DNA of 64,000 nucleotides from Promicromonospora panici (GTDB lineage Bacteria > Actinomycetota > Actinomycetes > Actinomycetales > Cellulomonadaceae), in contig NZ_UWYY01000029.1 in assembly GCF_900608595.1 (NCBI RefSeq), forward strand, positions 1-64,000, given 5' to 3'. The notes below the pieces were generated by a model that worked only from the letters and a program-made list of their open reading frames with translations, made no database searches and was not told the origin of the DNA. The position numbers and the translations under genes were made by a program. Shown here one piece after another: positions 51,307 through 59,915 of this stretch; within the stretch, counting starts at the first letter, position 1, and each line of letters begins with the position of its first letter.

Positions 51307-52224
51307 ATGAAGACCCTGACAGCAGAGGCCTTGGCCGCTGCCGAGCGCTACCTGATGCTCAACGCCCGGCTGGTCGATCGGCTCCGGTTCGCCAGGCTGT
51401 TCCGCGGCGGATCCGCTGCCCCGATCCGAGCGGCCGTCCATGCCTACCAGAACCCTGACGGCGGGTTCGGGAACGCCATCGAGCCGGATCTGCGCGGTGC
51501 GAGCAGTCAGCCGCAGGGCATCGAGATCGCTTTCTGGATCCTCGACGAGATCGACGCCTTCGACGACGCGGCGGTGCCGGCGGCCTGCGACTGGCTGGAG
51601 TCCAGCAGGACCCCGGACGGCGGCGTGCCGTGGGTGCTGCCGAGCGTCGTGGACGACGAACGTGCTCCCTGGTGGCAGCCGGAGGGCGACCCGGCTCCGG
51701 CAGCGCTGAATCCGACCGCCCCGATCGCCGGACTGCTCCACGCCCACGGGATCGAGCATCGCTGGCTCGCGGACGCCACCGAGTTCTGCTGGAGGAAGAT
51801 CGCAGCGACGACCGAGGTCGGGGACTACGACGCGCTGTCCATCCTGGCGTTCCTGGAGCGCGTCCCGGACCGCGACCGGGCGGAGAAGGAGTTCGCGCGG
51901 CTGTCCGAGGCGTTGCTCGCGCCGGTTGCACTCGACCCCGACGCCGAAGGTCACGTCCACACCCCGCTCGACTTCGCGCCGACGCCACGGACGCTGGCCC
52001 GCGGGCTGTTCAGCGACGAGGTGATCGACCTCCATCTCGACGCCCTGCTCAAGGCGCAGCAGGACGACGGCGGATGGAAGCCCAACTTCCTGATGTGGAC
52101 CCCGCTCGTCGCCCATGAGTGGGGCGGCTACCTGACCCTGGCTCGCCTCAAGACTCTCCAGGCCTATGGCCGCATCGCGCCCGGCTTGTCATCCGGTGCC
52201 GATCACCCGGTTGCGGCCCGCTAG
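51307..52224 (+). CDS. Prenyltransferase/squalene-cyclase-fold protein
   Basis: 305 residues from ATG 51307 (GGAGGT upstream). Alpha/alpha-toroid repeats of the QW type are visible: VHAYQNPDGGFGNAIEPDLR, WLESSRTPDGGVPWVLPSVV and LKAQQDDGGWKPNFLMW. No DxDD protonation motif of squalene-hopene cyclase and no DDxxD are seen, so classical cyclisation is unlikely. It is probably a hypothetical member of the terpenoid-cyclase-like clan acting with the adjacent flavin enzyme. Its 3' end overlaps the MFS transporter's 3' end by 36 bp (tail to tail). Confidence 0.7.
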   Translation: MKTLTAEALAAAERYLMLNARLVDRLRFARLFRGGSAAPIRAAVHAYQNPDGGFGNAIEPDLRGASSQPQGIEIAFWILDEIDAFDDAAVPAACDWLESSRTPDGGVPWVLPSVVDDERAPWWQPEGDPAPAALNPTAPIAGLLHAHGIEHRWLADATEFCWRKIAATTEVGDYDALSILAFLERVPDRDRAEKEFARLSEALLAPVALDPDAEGHVHTPLDFAPTPRTLARGLFSDEVIDLHLDALLKAQQDDGGWKPNFLMWTPLVAHEWGGYLTLARLKTLQAYGRIAPGLSSGADHPVAAR

Positions 52225-53385
52225 CATTCCGAGCGCGATCTCCGGAACCTTCATCGCCAGGAGCACGAACAGTGGAACGCTCCAGCCCAGCGTCACATCG
52301 TGCAGGGCACCGATGAGCAGCGGTCCGAGCGCGGCGAGCCCGTAGCCGAACGCCTGGGCCATACCCGACAGGGCGGCGGCCTGGGCGTGACTCTCCGTAC
52401 GCAGCCCGAAGAACGAGAGCGCGGTCACGAACACCGAGGCGGTCCCCGCTCCGAGCAGCACGATCCAGACGACCCACCAGCCGGGGGCGAGAAGCTCCCC
52501 CACGACGGCGACGACCGACAGGCCGGAGAACGCCGCGACCAGCATGCTCTGCCCGCGCGCTCGGCTTCGATCGATGAGCCGGCCCGCGACGAGAGATGCG
52601 GCGATCCCGACGACCTGGAGGACCCCCTGGTGCGCGCCCGCATCACCAGGCGCGAAACCTGCGGCGGTCTCGACGGATGGCCACCACGTGATGACCGAGT
52701 AGTAGAACGTGGACTGCAGGCCCATGTAGCAGGCGACCTGCCACCCGAGGGCGCTGCGCCAGGGCACCCTGCCCTCCACGCCCTCCACACCCTCCACGGG
52801 CGCCGTCGCGACGGCACGCGGCCGGGGCGCACCACGCAGCTGGGGTGCGACGAGACCCAGCGCCACCAATGTCAGCCCGACCCATACCCCGAACGCGAGG
52901 CGCCATCCCGAGGGCTGCGTACCGGCCAGGGGCACGGCAACGACCGCGGCCACCGCCGCGAAGGCGGACTGCGTCGCCGAGTACGCGCCCGTCACGCGCC
53001 CGACCATGTTCGGGAAGTCCCGTTTGACCAGGGCAGGCAGCGCGACGTTGAGCGTCGCGATGCCTGCGCCGACGAGCAAGGTGCCCGCCCACAGGGCACC
53101 GGCCCACGGCAGCGACCTGGCCACGATCCCGACGCCGAGCGCGGTGAGGGCGATCATGCTCGTCGCCTCGAACCCCCAGCGTGCCGAGAGCCGCGGTGCG
53201 AGGACCGCGAACGCGCCGAAGCACAGCAGCGGCAGGGAGACCAGGAGCGAGACCTGCGACGCCGCGAGGCCGAGGTCGGATGCGACGTCGTCGGCGACCG
53301 GGCCTACCACGGTGAGGGCAGCGCGCAGGTTGGCGGCGATCGCCAGGATGCCGACGAGGACGAGCCCGCGCCGTACGGCCCTCAC
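52189..53385 (-). CDS. CynX/NimT-type MFS transporter
   Basis: 398 residues from GTG 53385. The frame is open further upstream, but this start lies 18 nt after the pcaC stop. About twelve hydrophobic segments are present (GLVLVGILAIAANLRAALTV, QVSLLVSLPLLCFGAFAVLA, ALWAGTLLVGAGIATLNVAL, WVVWIVLLGAGTASVFVTAL). The NLRAALTVVGPVADDV start and LGAGTASVFVTALSFFGLRT are typical of the cyanate/nitroimidazole-type MFS subfamily. As the last gene of the protocatechuate operon, it may import an aromatic acid or export an intermediate; that is inference. Confidence 0.82.
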   Translation of the reverse strand: MRAVRRGLVLVGILAIAANLRAALTVVGPVADDVASDLGLAASQVSLLVSLPLLCFGAFAVLAPRLSARWGFEATSMIALTALGVGIVARSLPWAGALWAGTLLVGAGIATLNVALPALVKRDFPNMVGRVTGAYSATQSAFAAVAAVVAVPLAGTQPSGWRLAFGVWVGLTLVALGLVAPQLRGAPRPRAVATAPVEGVEGVEGRVPWRSALGWQVACYMGLQSTFYYSVITWWPSVETAAGFAPGDAGAHQGVLQVVGIAASLVAGRLIDRSRARGQSMLVAAFSGLSVVAVVGELLAPGWWVVWIVLLGAGTASVFVTALSFFGLRTESHAQAAALSGMAQAFGYGLAALGPLLIGALHDVTLGWSVPLFVLLAMKVPEIALGMLAGRNRVIGTG

Positions 53386-53402
53386 CGACGGTCCGGTGGT
53401 GC

Positions 53403-53819
53403 TCAGAGGAGCCCCTCCTCGCGCAGCACGTCCTGGGCGATCGCGAACGCGTGGTTGGCGCTCGGCACCGAGCAGTAGATCGCGGTCTGCAGCAGCACCT
53501 CGCGCAGCTCGTCGACGGTGAGCCCGTTGCGCAGCGCCGCGCGCACGTGCATCGCGAGCTCGCCCCAGTGCCCGCCCGCGACCAGGGCCGTGAGCGTGAT
53601 CATCGAGCGGCTGCGCCGGTCCAGGCCCGGGCGGGTCCAGATCTCGCCCCATGCGTACCGGGTGATGAGGTCCTGGAACTCTGCGGTGAACTCCGTCGCG
53701 CCCGCTGTCGCCCGGTCGACGTGCGCGTCGCCGAGCACCTCGCGCCGCACCCGCATCCCCTCGTCGGCGCCGCTGGGCACGGGCTCGGATCCGGTGTCCG
53801 TCCCGTGATCGCCGGTCAC
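53403..53819 (-). CDS. pcaC: 4-carboxymuconolactone decarboxylase
   Basis: 138 residues from GTG 53819 (4-nt overlap with pcaD). It has MRVRREVLGDAHVDRATAGA, then ITRYAWGEIWTRPGLDRRSR and HVRAALRNGLTVDELREVLL, ending YCSVPSANHAFAIAQDVLRE. This is the complete PcaC alignment, including the conserved Cys-x6-His of the CMD/AhpD-like fold. It decarboxylates gamma-carboxymuconolactone to beta-ketoadipate enol-lactone in the protocatechuate branch. In many actinobacteria it is fused to PcaD (PcaL); here the two are separate, overlapping genes. Confidence 0.92.
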   Translation of the reverse strand: MTGDHGTDTGSEPVPSGADEGMRVRREVLGDAHVDRATAGATEFTAEFQDLITRYAWGEIWTRPGLDRRSRSMITLTALVAGGHWGELAMHVRAALRNGLTVDELREVLLQTAIYCSVPSANHAFAIAQDVLREEGLL

Positions 53820-54637
53820 CGGACGGCCCTCACGGTCACGAGCTCGCGCACGAGGTCGGCCACGCGGACGGGAGCCTCGGCCGGGGCGAGGTGCGCGACG
53901 CCGTCGAGCACCTCCGTGCGGACCGCGCCGACGGCCCGGGCGATCTCCTCGAGCGCGGCGGGCGGCGCGGGGACGTCGTACTCGCCCGCGATCGTGACGA
54001 CGGGCACCGGGGCCGCGGTGAGTCGCGAGCGCACGTCGTAGGTCGCGAGGGCGCGGCACACCGCGCCGTAGCCGAACCGGTCGGCCGTGTGCAGGCCGGC
54101 GAGCAGCCGCAGCACCACCTCGGGCTCCCGCTCGACGAACCCGGGGCCGAACCAGCGCTGCGTCGAGCCGACGACCTGCGTGGGCGTACCCGCGGCCTCG
54201 ACGAGCCGTGCCCGCTCGAGCCATGGTCCGGGTTCGCCGAACCGGGCCGCGGTGCAGATCAGGGCCGCACCGAGCAAGCGGTCGGGCGCGTCGAGCAGGA
54301 GCTGCAGCCCGACGGCACCACCCACGGAGACGCCCGCGTACCAGAACGGGGCACCCACGTCGCCCCGCTCGGCCTGAGCCCGGTCGACGACGTCGAGCAG
54401 CCCCCGCGCAAGGTCTGCGATCGTCAGCCCGGCGAGGTCGGCGGTTTCCGGGGCGGGCGCCGTGCCGTGCCCCGGCAGGTCCCACCCGACGACGTCGATG
54501 TCGCCGGTCAGCAGCGGCACGACGTCCTGCCACAGCGCGGTCACGCTGGTGCCGAGTGACGGTCCGAGCACGAGCAGCGGCCGGGTCCTGTCGGTGAGCG
54601 CGTGGGCGCTGGCACCGAGCGCGGGAGCGGCGGTCAT
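53816..54637 (-). CDS. pcaD: 3-oxoadipate enol-lactonase
   Basis: 273 residues from ATG 54637. Alpha/beta-hydrolase: LLVLGPSLGTSVTALWQDV (oxyanion region), DLPGHGTAPAPETADL, nucleophile elbow YAGVSVGGAVGLQLLL (Ser in GVSVG), a late EYDVPAPP (acid) and VAHLAPAEAP (His). It hydrolyses beta-ketoadipate enol-lactone to beta-ketoadipate. It overlaps pcaB by 4 nt upstream and pcaC by 4 nt downstream. The order pcaB-D-C is standard for actinobacterial protocatechuate operons. Confidence 0.93.
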   Translation of the reverse strand: MTAAPALGASAHALTDRTRPLLVLGPSLGTSVTALWQDVVPLLTGDIDVVGWDLPGHGTAPAPETADLAGLTIADLARGLLDVVDRAQAERGDVGAPFWYAGVSVGGAVGLQLLLDAPDRLLGAALICTAARFGEPGPWLERARLVEAAGTPTQVVGSTQRWFGPGFVEREPEVVLRLLAGLHTADRFGYGAVCRALATYDVRSRLTAAPVPVVTIAGEYDVPAPPAALEEIARAVGAVRTEVLDGVAHLAPAEAPVRVADLVRELVTVRAVR

Positions 54638-55839
54638 GGTTCCTCCAAGCCGGTCTCGTCAGGTGCGGAATCGCCAGTGGCGGCGAGCCGAGCGAGCACG
54701 CGGTCGACGACGGTGGGCGCGACCCCGACGCCGCGCGCGTCGGGTAGCGCGGCGTGCAGGTTCCGCGCGGCCGCCGAGGTGTCGACCTCGAGCCCTTCGA
54801 GCAGCTCGGCGCCGAGGCGAGCCGTGACGACGGCGTGCCGGCCGAGCTGCTGCAGTGTCGGCCACTCGGCGTGCCACGCGCCGTCGGACCGCTCGTCGAC
54901 GGCGAGGCCGGCCGCGCTCTGGACGGTCGCGGCCAGGTGCGGCGCCGCGATCGCCGACCGGCGCAGCAGCACGGAGAGAACGGGGTTGCGCTTGTGCGGC
55001 ATGGCCGACGACGTCCCCCGGCCCGGAGCCGCCGGCTCGCGCAGCTCGCCCATCTCAGGGCGCACCCCCTGGAGCACGTCGCCCGCTACGTGCCCGAACG
55101 CGGCGCAGGTCTCGGCGAGGCCGGCCGCCGCCCGCGTCATGGGCGTGCGCGTGGTGTGCCACGGGCCGGGCGGGACTGGCAGGCCGAGCTCCGCACCCCA
55201 GGCGTCGACGAGGATGAACGGGTCGTCGGTGAGCCGGGAAACGCCCGAGAGCTCACCGGCAGCGCCGCCGTAGGCGAGCGGGAGAGCCCCGGCGGCGTCC
55301 GCGAGGAACCGGCGGGCGGCGTGCAGGCCGCCGAGCCAGCCCGCGAACCGGGCTCCCAGCGTGGTGGGGACGGCGGCCTGGGCGAGCGTTCGCCCCAGGG
55401 CCGGGGCGTCGCGATGGGTACGTGCGAGACGGGCTGCCGCCACGCACGCCCGGTCGAGATCGCGGACGGCGGCGTGCGCGGCGTCGCGCAGCACCAGGAC
55501 GAGCGCGGTGTCGAGCACGTCCTGGCTGGTCAGGCCCGCGTGAATTGTCGCGGCGTGCTCGGGGACAGCGGCTCGCAGCCGGGCCAGCAGGGGGATCACC
55601 GGGTTGCCGCCGCCCGCGGACTCGGCGGCGATCTCGCGCGCGAGCCGTTCGGCGGCGGCACCGCCGAGCTCCGCGGACGCCGCCCCGACGGCGTCCGCCT
55701 CCCCGCCAGGAACCCGCCCGACGGCGGCCTGAGCGCGGACCCACGCCACCTCGGCCGCCAGCAGCGCCCGCAGGACGGCGACGTCGTCGGTGACGTCGTC
55801 GCCGTCCGCCCCCGGCCACAGCAGGCCGACGTCAGGCAC
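54634..55839 (-). CDS. pcaB: 3-carboxy-cis,cis-muconate cycloisomerase
   Basis: 401 residues from ATG 55839 (8-nt overlap with pcaG). Member of the fumarase/aspartase superfamily, with the signature GTSSAMPHKRNPVLSVLLRR and the conserved GLTSQDVLDTALVLVLRDA helix. It cyclises beta-carboxy-cis,cis-muconate to gamma-carboxymuconolactone. The N-terminus (LLWPGADGDDVTDDVAVLRA) starts like other PcaB proteins; length is slightly under the usual 440-450 residues. Cytoplasmic homotetramer by family. Confidence 0.92.
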   Translation of the reverse strand: MPDVGLLWPGADGDDVTDDVAVLRALLAAEVAWVRAQAAVGRVPGGEADAVGAASAELGGAAAERLAREIAAESAGGGNPVIPLLARLRAAVPEHAATIHAGLTSQDVLDTALVLVLRDAAHAAVRDLDRACVAAARLARTHRDAPALGRTLAQAAVPTTLGARFAGWLGGLHAARRFLADAAGALPLAYGGAAGELSGVSRLTDDPFILVDAWGAELGLPVPPGPWHTTRTPMTRAAAGLAETCAAFGHVAGDVLQGVRPEMGELREPAAPGRGTSSAMPHKRNPVLSVLLRRSAIAAPHLAATVQSAAGLAVDERSDGAWHAEWPTLQQLGRHAVVTARLGAELLEGLEVDTSAAARNLHAALPDARGVGVAPTVVDRVLARLAATGDSAPDETGLEEP

Positions 55840-56494
55840 CGACGCCGTCCTTGCCCGCCGCGGGCCCCTCGTCGTACGTGAGGAACACGGTCTCCCCCTC
55901 CCCCTGCAGCCGGACGTCGAAGCGCAGCGAGCCGTCGGGCTCGCGGGCTGTGACCAGCGTGGCGCGCCGTTCGGGTTCGAGCGAGGCGAGCAGGGGGTCG
56001 TTCTCCAGCGCGCCCGGGATGAGCGCGACGCCGTCGGCTGCGTCGTCGGTCGTGGCGTCCGGCAGGTAGGCCCGGGTGAACAGCCGGTCCTGCAGGCCCC
56101 GGGCGAAGACGGTCACTACGAAGAACGGCGCACGGCCCGGCTCGGTGGCACCCGGGTTCAGGGTGCGGAACCAGTAGCCGCCCTCGCGGTCGGTCTCGGC
56201 GCGGCCCCAGCCGGTGAACGTCCCGTCCCGCAGCAGGGATCCGGAGCGCGCCACGACCTTCCCCGCGGGGTCGGTCTGCCAGATCTCGATCAGCGCGTCG
56301 GGCACCGGGGCGCCCGCGCCGTCGTACACCGTCCCGTGCAGGCGCACGGCGCCGGGCGTGCCGGGCTCGACCAGCTCGTTGCCGCGCGTGTACGGCAGCG
56401 CGTAGCCGAAGAACGGCCCGACGGTCTGCCCAGGGGTCGGCCCGAGCAGCCCCTCTGCCGGTTCACGCGCCGGCGCTGTCACCACGTCACTCAT
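55832..56494 (-). CDS. pcaG: Protocatechuate 3,4-dioxygenase, alpha subunit
   Basis: 220 residues from ATG 56494. It has GLLGPTPGQTVGPFFGYALP, VRLHGTVYDGAGAPVPDALI, EIWQTDPAG, TGWGRAETDREGGYWFRTLN and VFARGLQDRLFTRAYLPD, the alpha-subunit pattern of intradiol dioxygenases without the beta-subunit iron ligands. It pairs with PcaH to form the Fe(III) enzyme that opens the protocatechuate ring to beta-carboxymuconate. Overlaps pcaH by 8 nt. Confidence 0.94.
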   Translation of the reverse strand: MSDVVTAPAREPAEGLLGPTPGQTVGPFFGYALPYTRGNELVEPGTPGAVRLHGTVYDGAGAPVPDALIEIWQTDPAGKVVARSGSLLRDGTFTGWGRAETDREGGYWFRTLNPGATEPGRAPFFVVTVFARGLQDRLFTRAYLPDATTDDAADGVALIPGALENDPLLASLEPERRATLVTAREPDGSLRFDVRLQGEGETVFLTYDEGPAAGKDGVGA

Positions 56495-57293
56495 CGCCGT
56501 CCTCCGGCTCGGTCCAGGTGCGGTGGGACCCGGTCAGCACGATGTCCCACCGGTATCCGGTCGCCCACTCGTGCTGCGACACGTCGTGGTCATAGGTCGC
56601 CACGAGGCGGTCCCGGGCGCGCGGGTCCTGGATCGACTGGAAGATCGGGTCGAGCGGGAACAGCGGGTCTCCGGGGAAGTACATCTGCGTGACGATGCGC
56701 TGCGTGAGCTCCCGCCCGAAGAGCGAGAAGTGGATGTGGGCCGGGCGCCACGCGTTGAAGTGGTTCTTCCAGGGGTAGGGGCCGGGTTTGATGGTCTGGA
56801 ACTGGTACCAGCCGTCGTCGTCGGTCAGCATCCGCCCGATCCCGGTGAAGTTGGGGTCGATCGGCGCCGGGTGCTGATCGCGCTTGTGGATGTACCGGCC
56901 GGCGGCGTTGGCCTGCCAGACCTCCACGAGCTGGCGGCGTACGGGCCGCCCCTGCCCGTCGACCACGCGGCCGCGGACCACGATCCGCTCCCCGATCGGC
57001 TCACCGTTGTGCTGCACCGTCAGGTCGGCCTCCAGCGCCCCGATGTCGCGCTCGCCGAAGACGGGGGCGAACAGCTCGATCGTCTCCGGGTCGGCGTGGT
57101 GCAGGTCCTTGGTCGGGTGGCGCAGGAGCGAACTGCGGTACGGGGGCCAGTCGCGCCGCGGGCCGAGCTCCTCCGGCGCGCCCTCCTCCAGGCCCTTCTG
57201 ATACGCGTCGTGCCCGGCCTCGATCTCGGCGCTGAGCTGCGCCTGCGACTCGGCCGCGGTATCCAGCGCGGTGTCGGGCCCTGTCTCGTTCAT
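56487..57293 (-). CDS. pcaH: Protocatechuate 3,4-dioxygenase, beta subunit
   Basis: 268 residues from ATG 57293 (an ATG also at 57299; the RBS GGGAG is 6 nt from 57293 and touches 57299). The iron ligands are visible: Tyr in AAGRYIHKRDQHPAPID, Tyr in KPGPYPWKNHFNAW and the His pair in RPAHIHFSLFG. QMYFPGDPLFPLDPIFQSI is also family-typical. It is the catalytic subunit with PcaG. 53 bp downstream of pobA, where a weak internal promoter or processing site could exist. Confidence 0.93.
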   Translation of the reverse strand: MNETGPDTALDTAAESQAQLSAEIEAGHDAYQKGLEEGAPEELGPRRDWPPYRSSLLRHPTKDLHHADPETIELFAPVFGERDIGALEADLTVQHNGEPIGERIVVRGRVVDGQGRPVRRQLVEVWQANAAGRYIHKRDQHPAPIDPNFTGIGRMLTDDDGWYQFQTIKPGPYPWKNHFNAWRPAHIHFSLFGRELTQRIVTQMYFPGDPLFPLDPIFQSIQDPRARDRLVATYDHDVSQHEWATGYRWDIVLTGSHRTWTEPEDGDE

Positions 57294-57346
57294 CGTCATC
57301 TCCCTCTCGACCTCACCGTTCGACGTCGTCCGCGCGTCGCCCGCGC

Positions 57347-58546
57347 TCACGACGCGGGACCCCCGAGCACGGGACCCCAGCCGGTGTACCCCTCGGCGAG
57401 GAAGCGCCGGCCGGCCTCCGAGGAGGTGAGGGTGCGCAGCTCGGCAACGCGGCGCCGGGCCGCGAAGCCGGACTCGCCGGGGTGGGAGTGCAGCATGCCG
57501 CTCATCCACGCGGAGAAGTGCTGTGCGCGCCACACCCGCTCGGACACCCTGCTCCCGTACTCGTCGAGCACCGCGTCGTCCCGCTTGGCGAGCCACGTCT
57601 CGAGCACGTCGTGCAGCACGACGACGTCCGCGAGCGCCAGGTTGAGGCCCTTGGCTCCGGTGGGTGGGACGGAGTGTGCGGCGTCGCCGGCCAGCAGCAT
57701 GCGGCCGTGCCGTACGGGCTCCACGACGGAGGACCGGAAGCGCAGCACCGACCGTTCCTCGACAGGGCCCTCGATGAGCCGGAACCCGTCGGGCCCGGCG
57801 ACCCGGCGTTGCAGCTCGGCCCAGATCCGGTCCTCGCTCCAGCCGCTCGGGTCCGCATCTGGGTCGCACTGGAAGTACATGCGCTGGTGGGTCTCGGTGC
57901 GCTGGCTGATCAGCGCGAAACCGTGCTCGGAGGCGGTGTAGACGAGCTCGGGCGCGCTGCGCGGTGCCTCGACGATGACGCCGAACCAGGCATAGGGGTA
58001 CTCGTGGGAGAAGGTGCGGCGCTGCGCCTCGGGCAGCGTGTGCCGCAGGGTAGAGCGCGAGCCGTCGGCCCCGACGAGCACGTCGCAGCGCAGCTCGTGG
58101 GTCGCCCCCTGGGCGTCGGTCCAGAGCACGCCGGGCCGGTCGGTGTCGCGGTCGAGCACCTGGGTGACCGTGGCTTCCCAGCGGATGTCGCCGCCGTCGG
58201 CCTCGCGCCGAGTCGCCAGGTCGATGAAGACGGCGGTCTGCGGGTAGAGCCACACGCTGCGTCCGGTGAGCCCGGTCAGGTCGATGTGGTGGTCCTCGCC
58301 GTCGAACCGCAGGACGATCCCGTCGTGCCGGTCGCCCTCGCGGACCACCCGGTCCAGGCCCGCGTCGACGAGGGTCTGCACCGAGCTCGCCTCCAGGATC
58401 CCGGCCCGGTGCGTGTGCTCGATCTCGTGGCGCGAGCGGGCCTCCAGCACCACGTGCTCGACGCCGGAGCGGTGCAGCAGGTGCGAGAGCAGCAGCCCTG
58501 CAGGGCCGCCGCCCACGATCGCCACGGGCGTGTGTTCCACGGTCAA
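57347..58546 (-). CDS. pobA: 4-hydroxybenzoate 3-monooxygenase
   Basis: 399 residues from TTG 58546 (overlaps the pcaJ stop by 4 nt). The FAD-binding motif VAIVGGGPAGLLLSHLLHRS is at the N-terminus, and the DG motif DVLVGADGSRSTLRHTLPE is central. The second FAD motif is GRMLLAGDAAHSVPPTGAKG. ELVYTASEHGFALISQRTET is typical of PobA. It hydroxylates 4-hydroxybenzoate to protocatechuate with NAD(P)H, feeding PcaHG. Homodimeric and cytoplasmic by family. A GTG at 58540 is an alternative start. Confidence 0.93.
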   Translation of the reverse strand: MTVEHTPVAIVGGGPAGLLLSHLLHRSGVEHVVLEARSRHEIEHTHRAGILEASSVQTLVDAGLDRVVREGDRHDGIVLRFDGEDHHIDLTGLTGRSVWLYPQTAVFIDLATRREADGGDIRWEATVTQVLDRDTDRPGVLWTDAQGATHELRCDVLVGADGSRSTLRHTLPEAQRRTFSHEYPYAWFGVIVEAPRSAPELVYTASEHGFALISQRTETHQRMYFQCDPDADPSGWSEDRIWAELQRRVAGPDGFRLIEGPVEERSVLRFRSSVVEPVRHGRMLLAGDAAHSVPPTGAKGLNLALADVVVLHDVLETWLAKRDDAVLDEYGSRVSERVWRAQHFSAWMSGMLHSHPGESGFAARRRVAELRTLTSSEAGRRFLAEGYTGWGPVLGGPAS

Positions 58547-59220
58547 CGAGTCCTCCCGAGCGTCGGGCCGAGTGTCAGGCCGAGCATCTTCTCGAGCTCA
58601 GCGTGGGTCGTGCCGAACAGCTCGACGACGTGCGCGCCGTCGGGTCCCACGTCGATGATCGCGAGCTCGGTGTAGATCCGGGACACGCAGCCGACGCCGG
58701 TCAGCGGCAGCGTGCAGCGCTCCACGAGCTTGGGCCGGCCGTCCTTGGTCAGCAGGTTCATCATCACCACGGTGCGCCGGGCACCGATGGCCAGGTCCAT
58801 CGCCCCGCCGACGGCGGGAACGGCGTCGGGGGCTCCCGTGGACCAGTTCGCCAGGTCGCCGGTGGCCGAGACCTGGAACGCGCCCAGCACGCAGACGTCG
58901 ATGTGGCCGCCGCGCATCATGGCGAACGAGTCGGCCTGATGGAAGTACGACGCGCCGGGCAGCTCGGTCACCGGGATCTTGCCCGCGTTGACCAGGTCGG
59001 GGTCCACGTCGTCCGGCTCCGGGGACGGGCCCATGCCCAGCATCCCGTTCTCGGTGTGCAGGGTGATCCCGCGGCCGGTGGCCAGGTGGTCCGCGACGAG
59101 CGTGGGCAGCCCGATGCCGAGGTTGACGTACGAGCCGTCCGGGATCTCGTCCGCGACCCGGGCGGCGATCTGGGCCTTGGTCAGCGGCGCCCGGCGTGCT
59201 GCGGTCTCGGTGGTGGTCAT
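58543..59220 (-). CDS. pcaJ: 3-oxoadipate CoA-transferase, subunit B
   Basis: 225 residues from ATG 59220 (4-nt overlap with pcaI). CoA-transferase family I beta subunit: EIPDGSYVNLGIGLPTLVAD, active-site Glu in ITLHTENGMLGMGPSPEPDD, MMRGGHIDVCVLGAFQVSAT and PLTGVGCVSRIYTELAIIDV. With PcaI it transfers CoA from succinyl-CoA to beta-ketoadipate. It is in the order F-I-J followed by pobA. Confidence 0.92.
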   Translation of the reverse strand: MTTTETAARRAPLTKAQIAARVADEIPDGSYVNLGIGLPTLVADHLATGRGITLHTENGMLGMGPSPEPDDVDPDLVNAGKIPVTELPGASYFHQADSFAMMRGGHIDVCVLGAFQVSATGDLANWSTGAPDAVPAVGGAMDLAIGARRTVVMMNLLTKDGRPKLVERCTLPLTGVGCVSRIYTELAIIDVGPDGAHVVELFGTTHAELEKMLGLTLGPTLGRTR

Positions 59221-59915
59221 GCCGACTCCTTCATCGCGATCGTCGCGTTTCCCGCGATCTCGACGACGGCGTCCACGTAGATGCCCGGTGTGACCACGGC
59301 CTCCGGGTCGAGGGTCCCGGTCGGGACGACCTCCCGCACCTGCACCACGGCACGCCGCGCGGCGGCCGTCATGATCGGGCCGAAGTTGCGCGCCGTCTTG
59401 CGGTACACGAGGTTGCCGACGCCGTCTGCCCGGTCGGCCCGCACCAGGGCGACGTCGGCGTGGATCGGGTACTCCAGCACATGGTCGACCCCGTCGATCC
59501 GCCGGTGCTCCTTGCCCTCGGCCAGCGGCGTGCCGAAGCCGGTCGGCGTGTAGAACGCGCCGATCCCGGCGCCGGCCGCCCGGATCCGCTCGGCCAGGTT
59601 GCCCTGGGGCACCAGCTCCAGCTCCACGGCTCCGGACCGGTAGGCGGAGTCGAAGTGCCAGGAATCCACCTGGCGCGGGAAGGAGCACACCATCTTGGCC
59701 ACGCGTCCCCGCTGGATCAGCCGGGCGAGCGGGTCGTCCCCGTTGCCGGCGTTGTTGCTCACGACCACCAGGTCCGAGGCGCCCTGCTCCAACAGGGCCT
59801 CCACGAGGTCGGTCGGCTGCCCCGCCGGCCCGAACCCGCCGATCATCACCGTCGCGCCGTCGGCGACGTCCCCGAGCGCGTCGAGCGCGCTCGGCGCGAA
59901 CCGCGCCGCGCTCAT
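59217..59915 (-). CDS. pcaI: 3-oxoadipate CoA-transferase, subunit A
   Basis: 232 residues from ATG 59915 (4-nt overlap with pcaF). CoA-transferase family I alpha subunit, with VMIGGFGPAGQPTDLVEALL, VVVSNNAGNGDDPLARLI, ELELVPQGNLAERIRAAGAG and FYTPTGFGTPLAEGKEHRRI. It forms the PcaIJ heterotetramer. It carries the extra DHVLEYPIHADVALVRADRA segment typical of the family. Confidence 0.92.
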   Translation of the reverse strand: MSAARFAPSALDALGDVADGATVMIGGFGPAGQPTDLVEALLEQGASDLVVVSNNAGNGDDPLARLIQRGRVAKMVCSFPRQVDSWHFDSAYRSGAVELELVPQGNLAERIRAAGAGIGAFYTPTGFGTPLAEGKEHRRIDGVDHVLEYPIHADVALVRADRADGVGNLVYRKTARNFGPIMTAAARRAVVQVREVVPTGTLDPEAVVTPGIYVDAVVEIAGNATIAMKESA

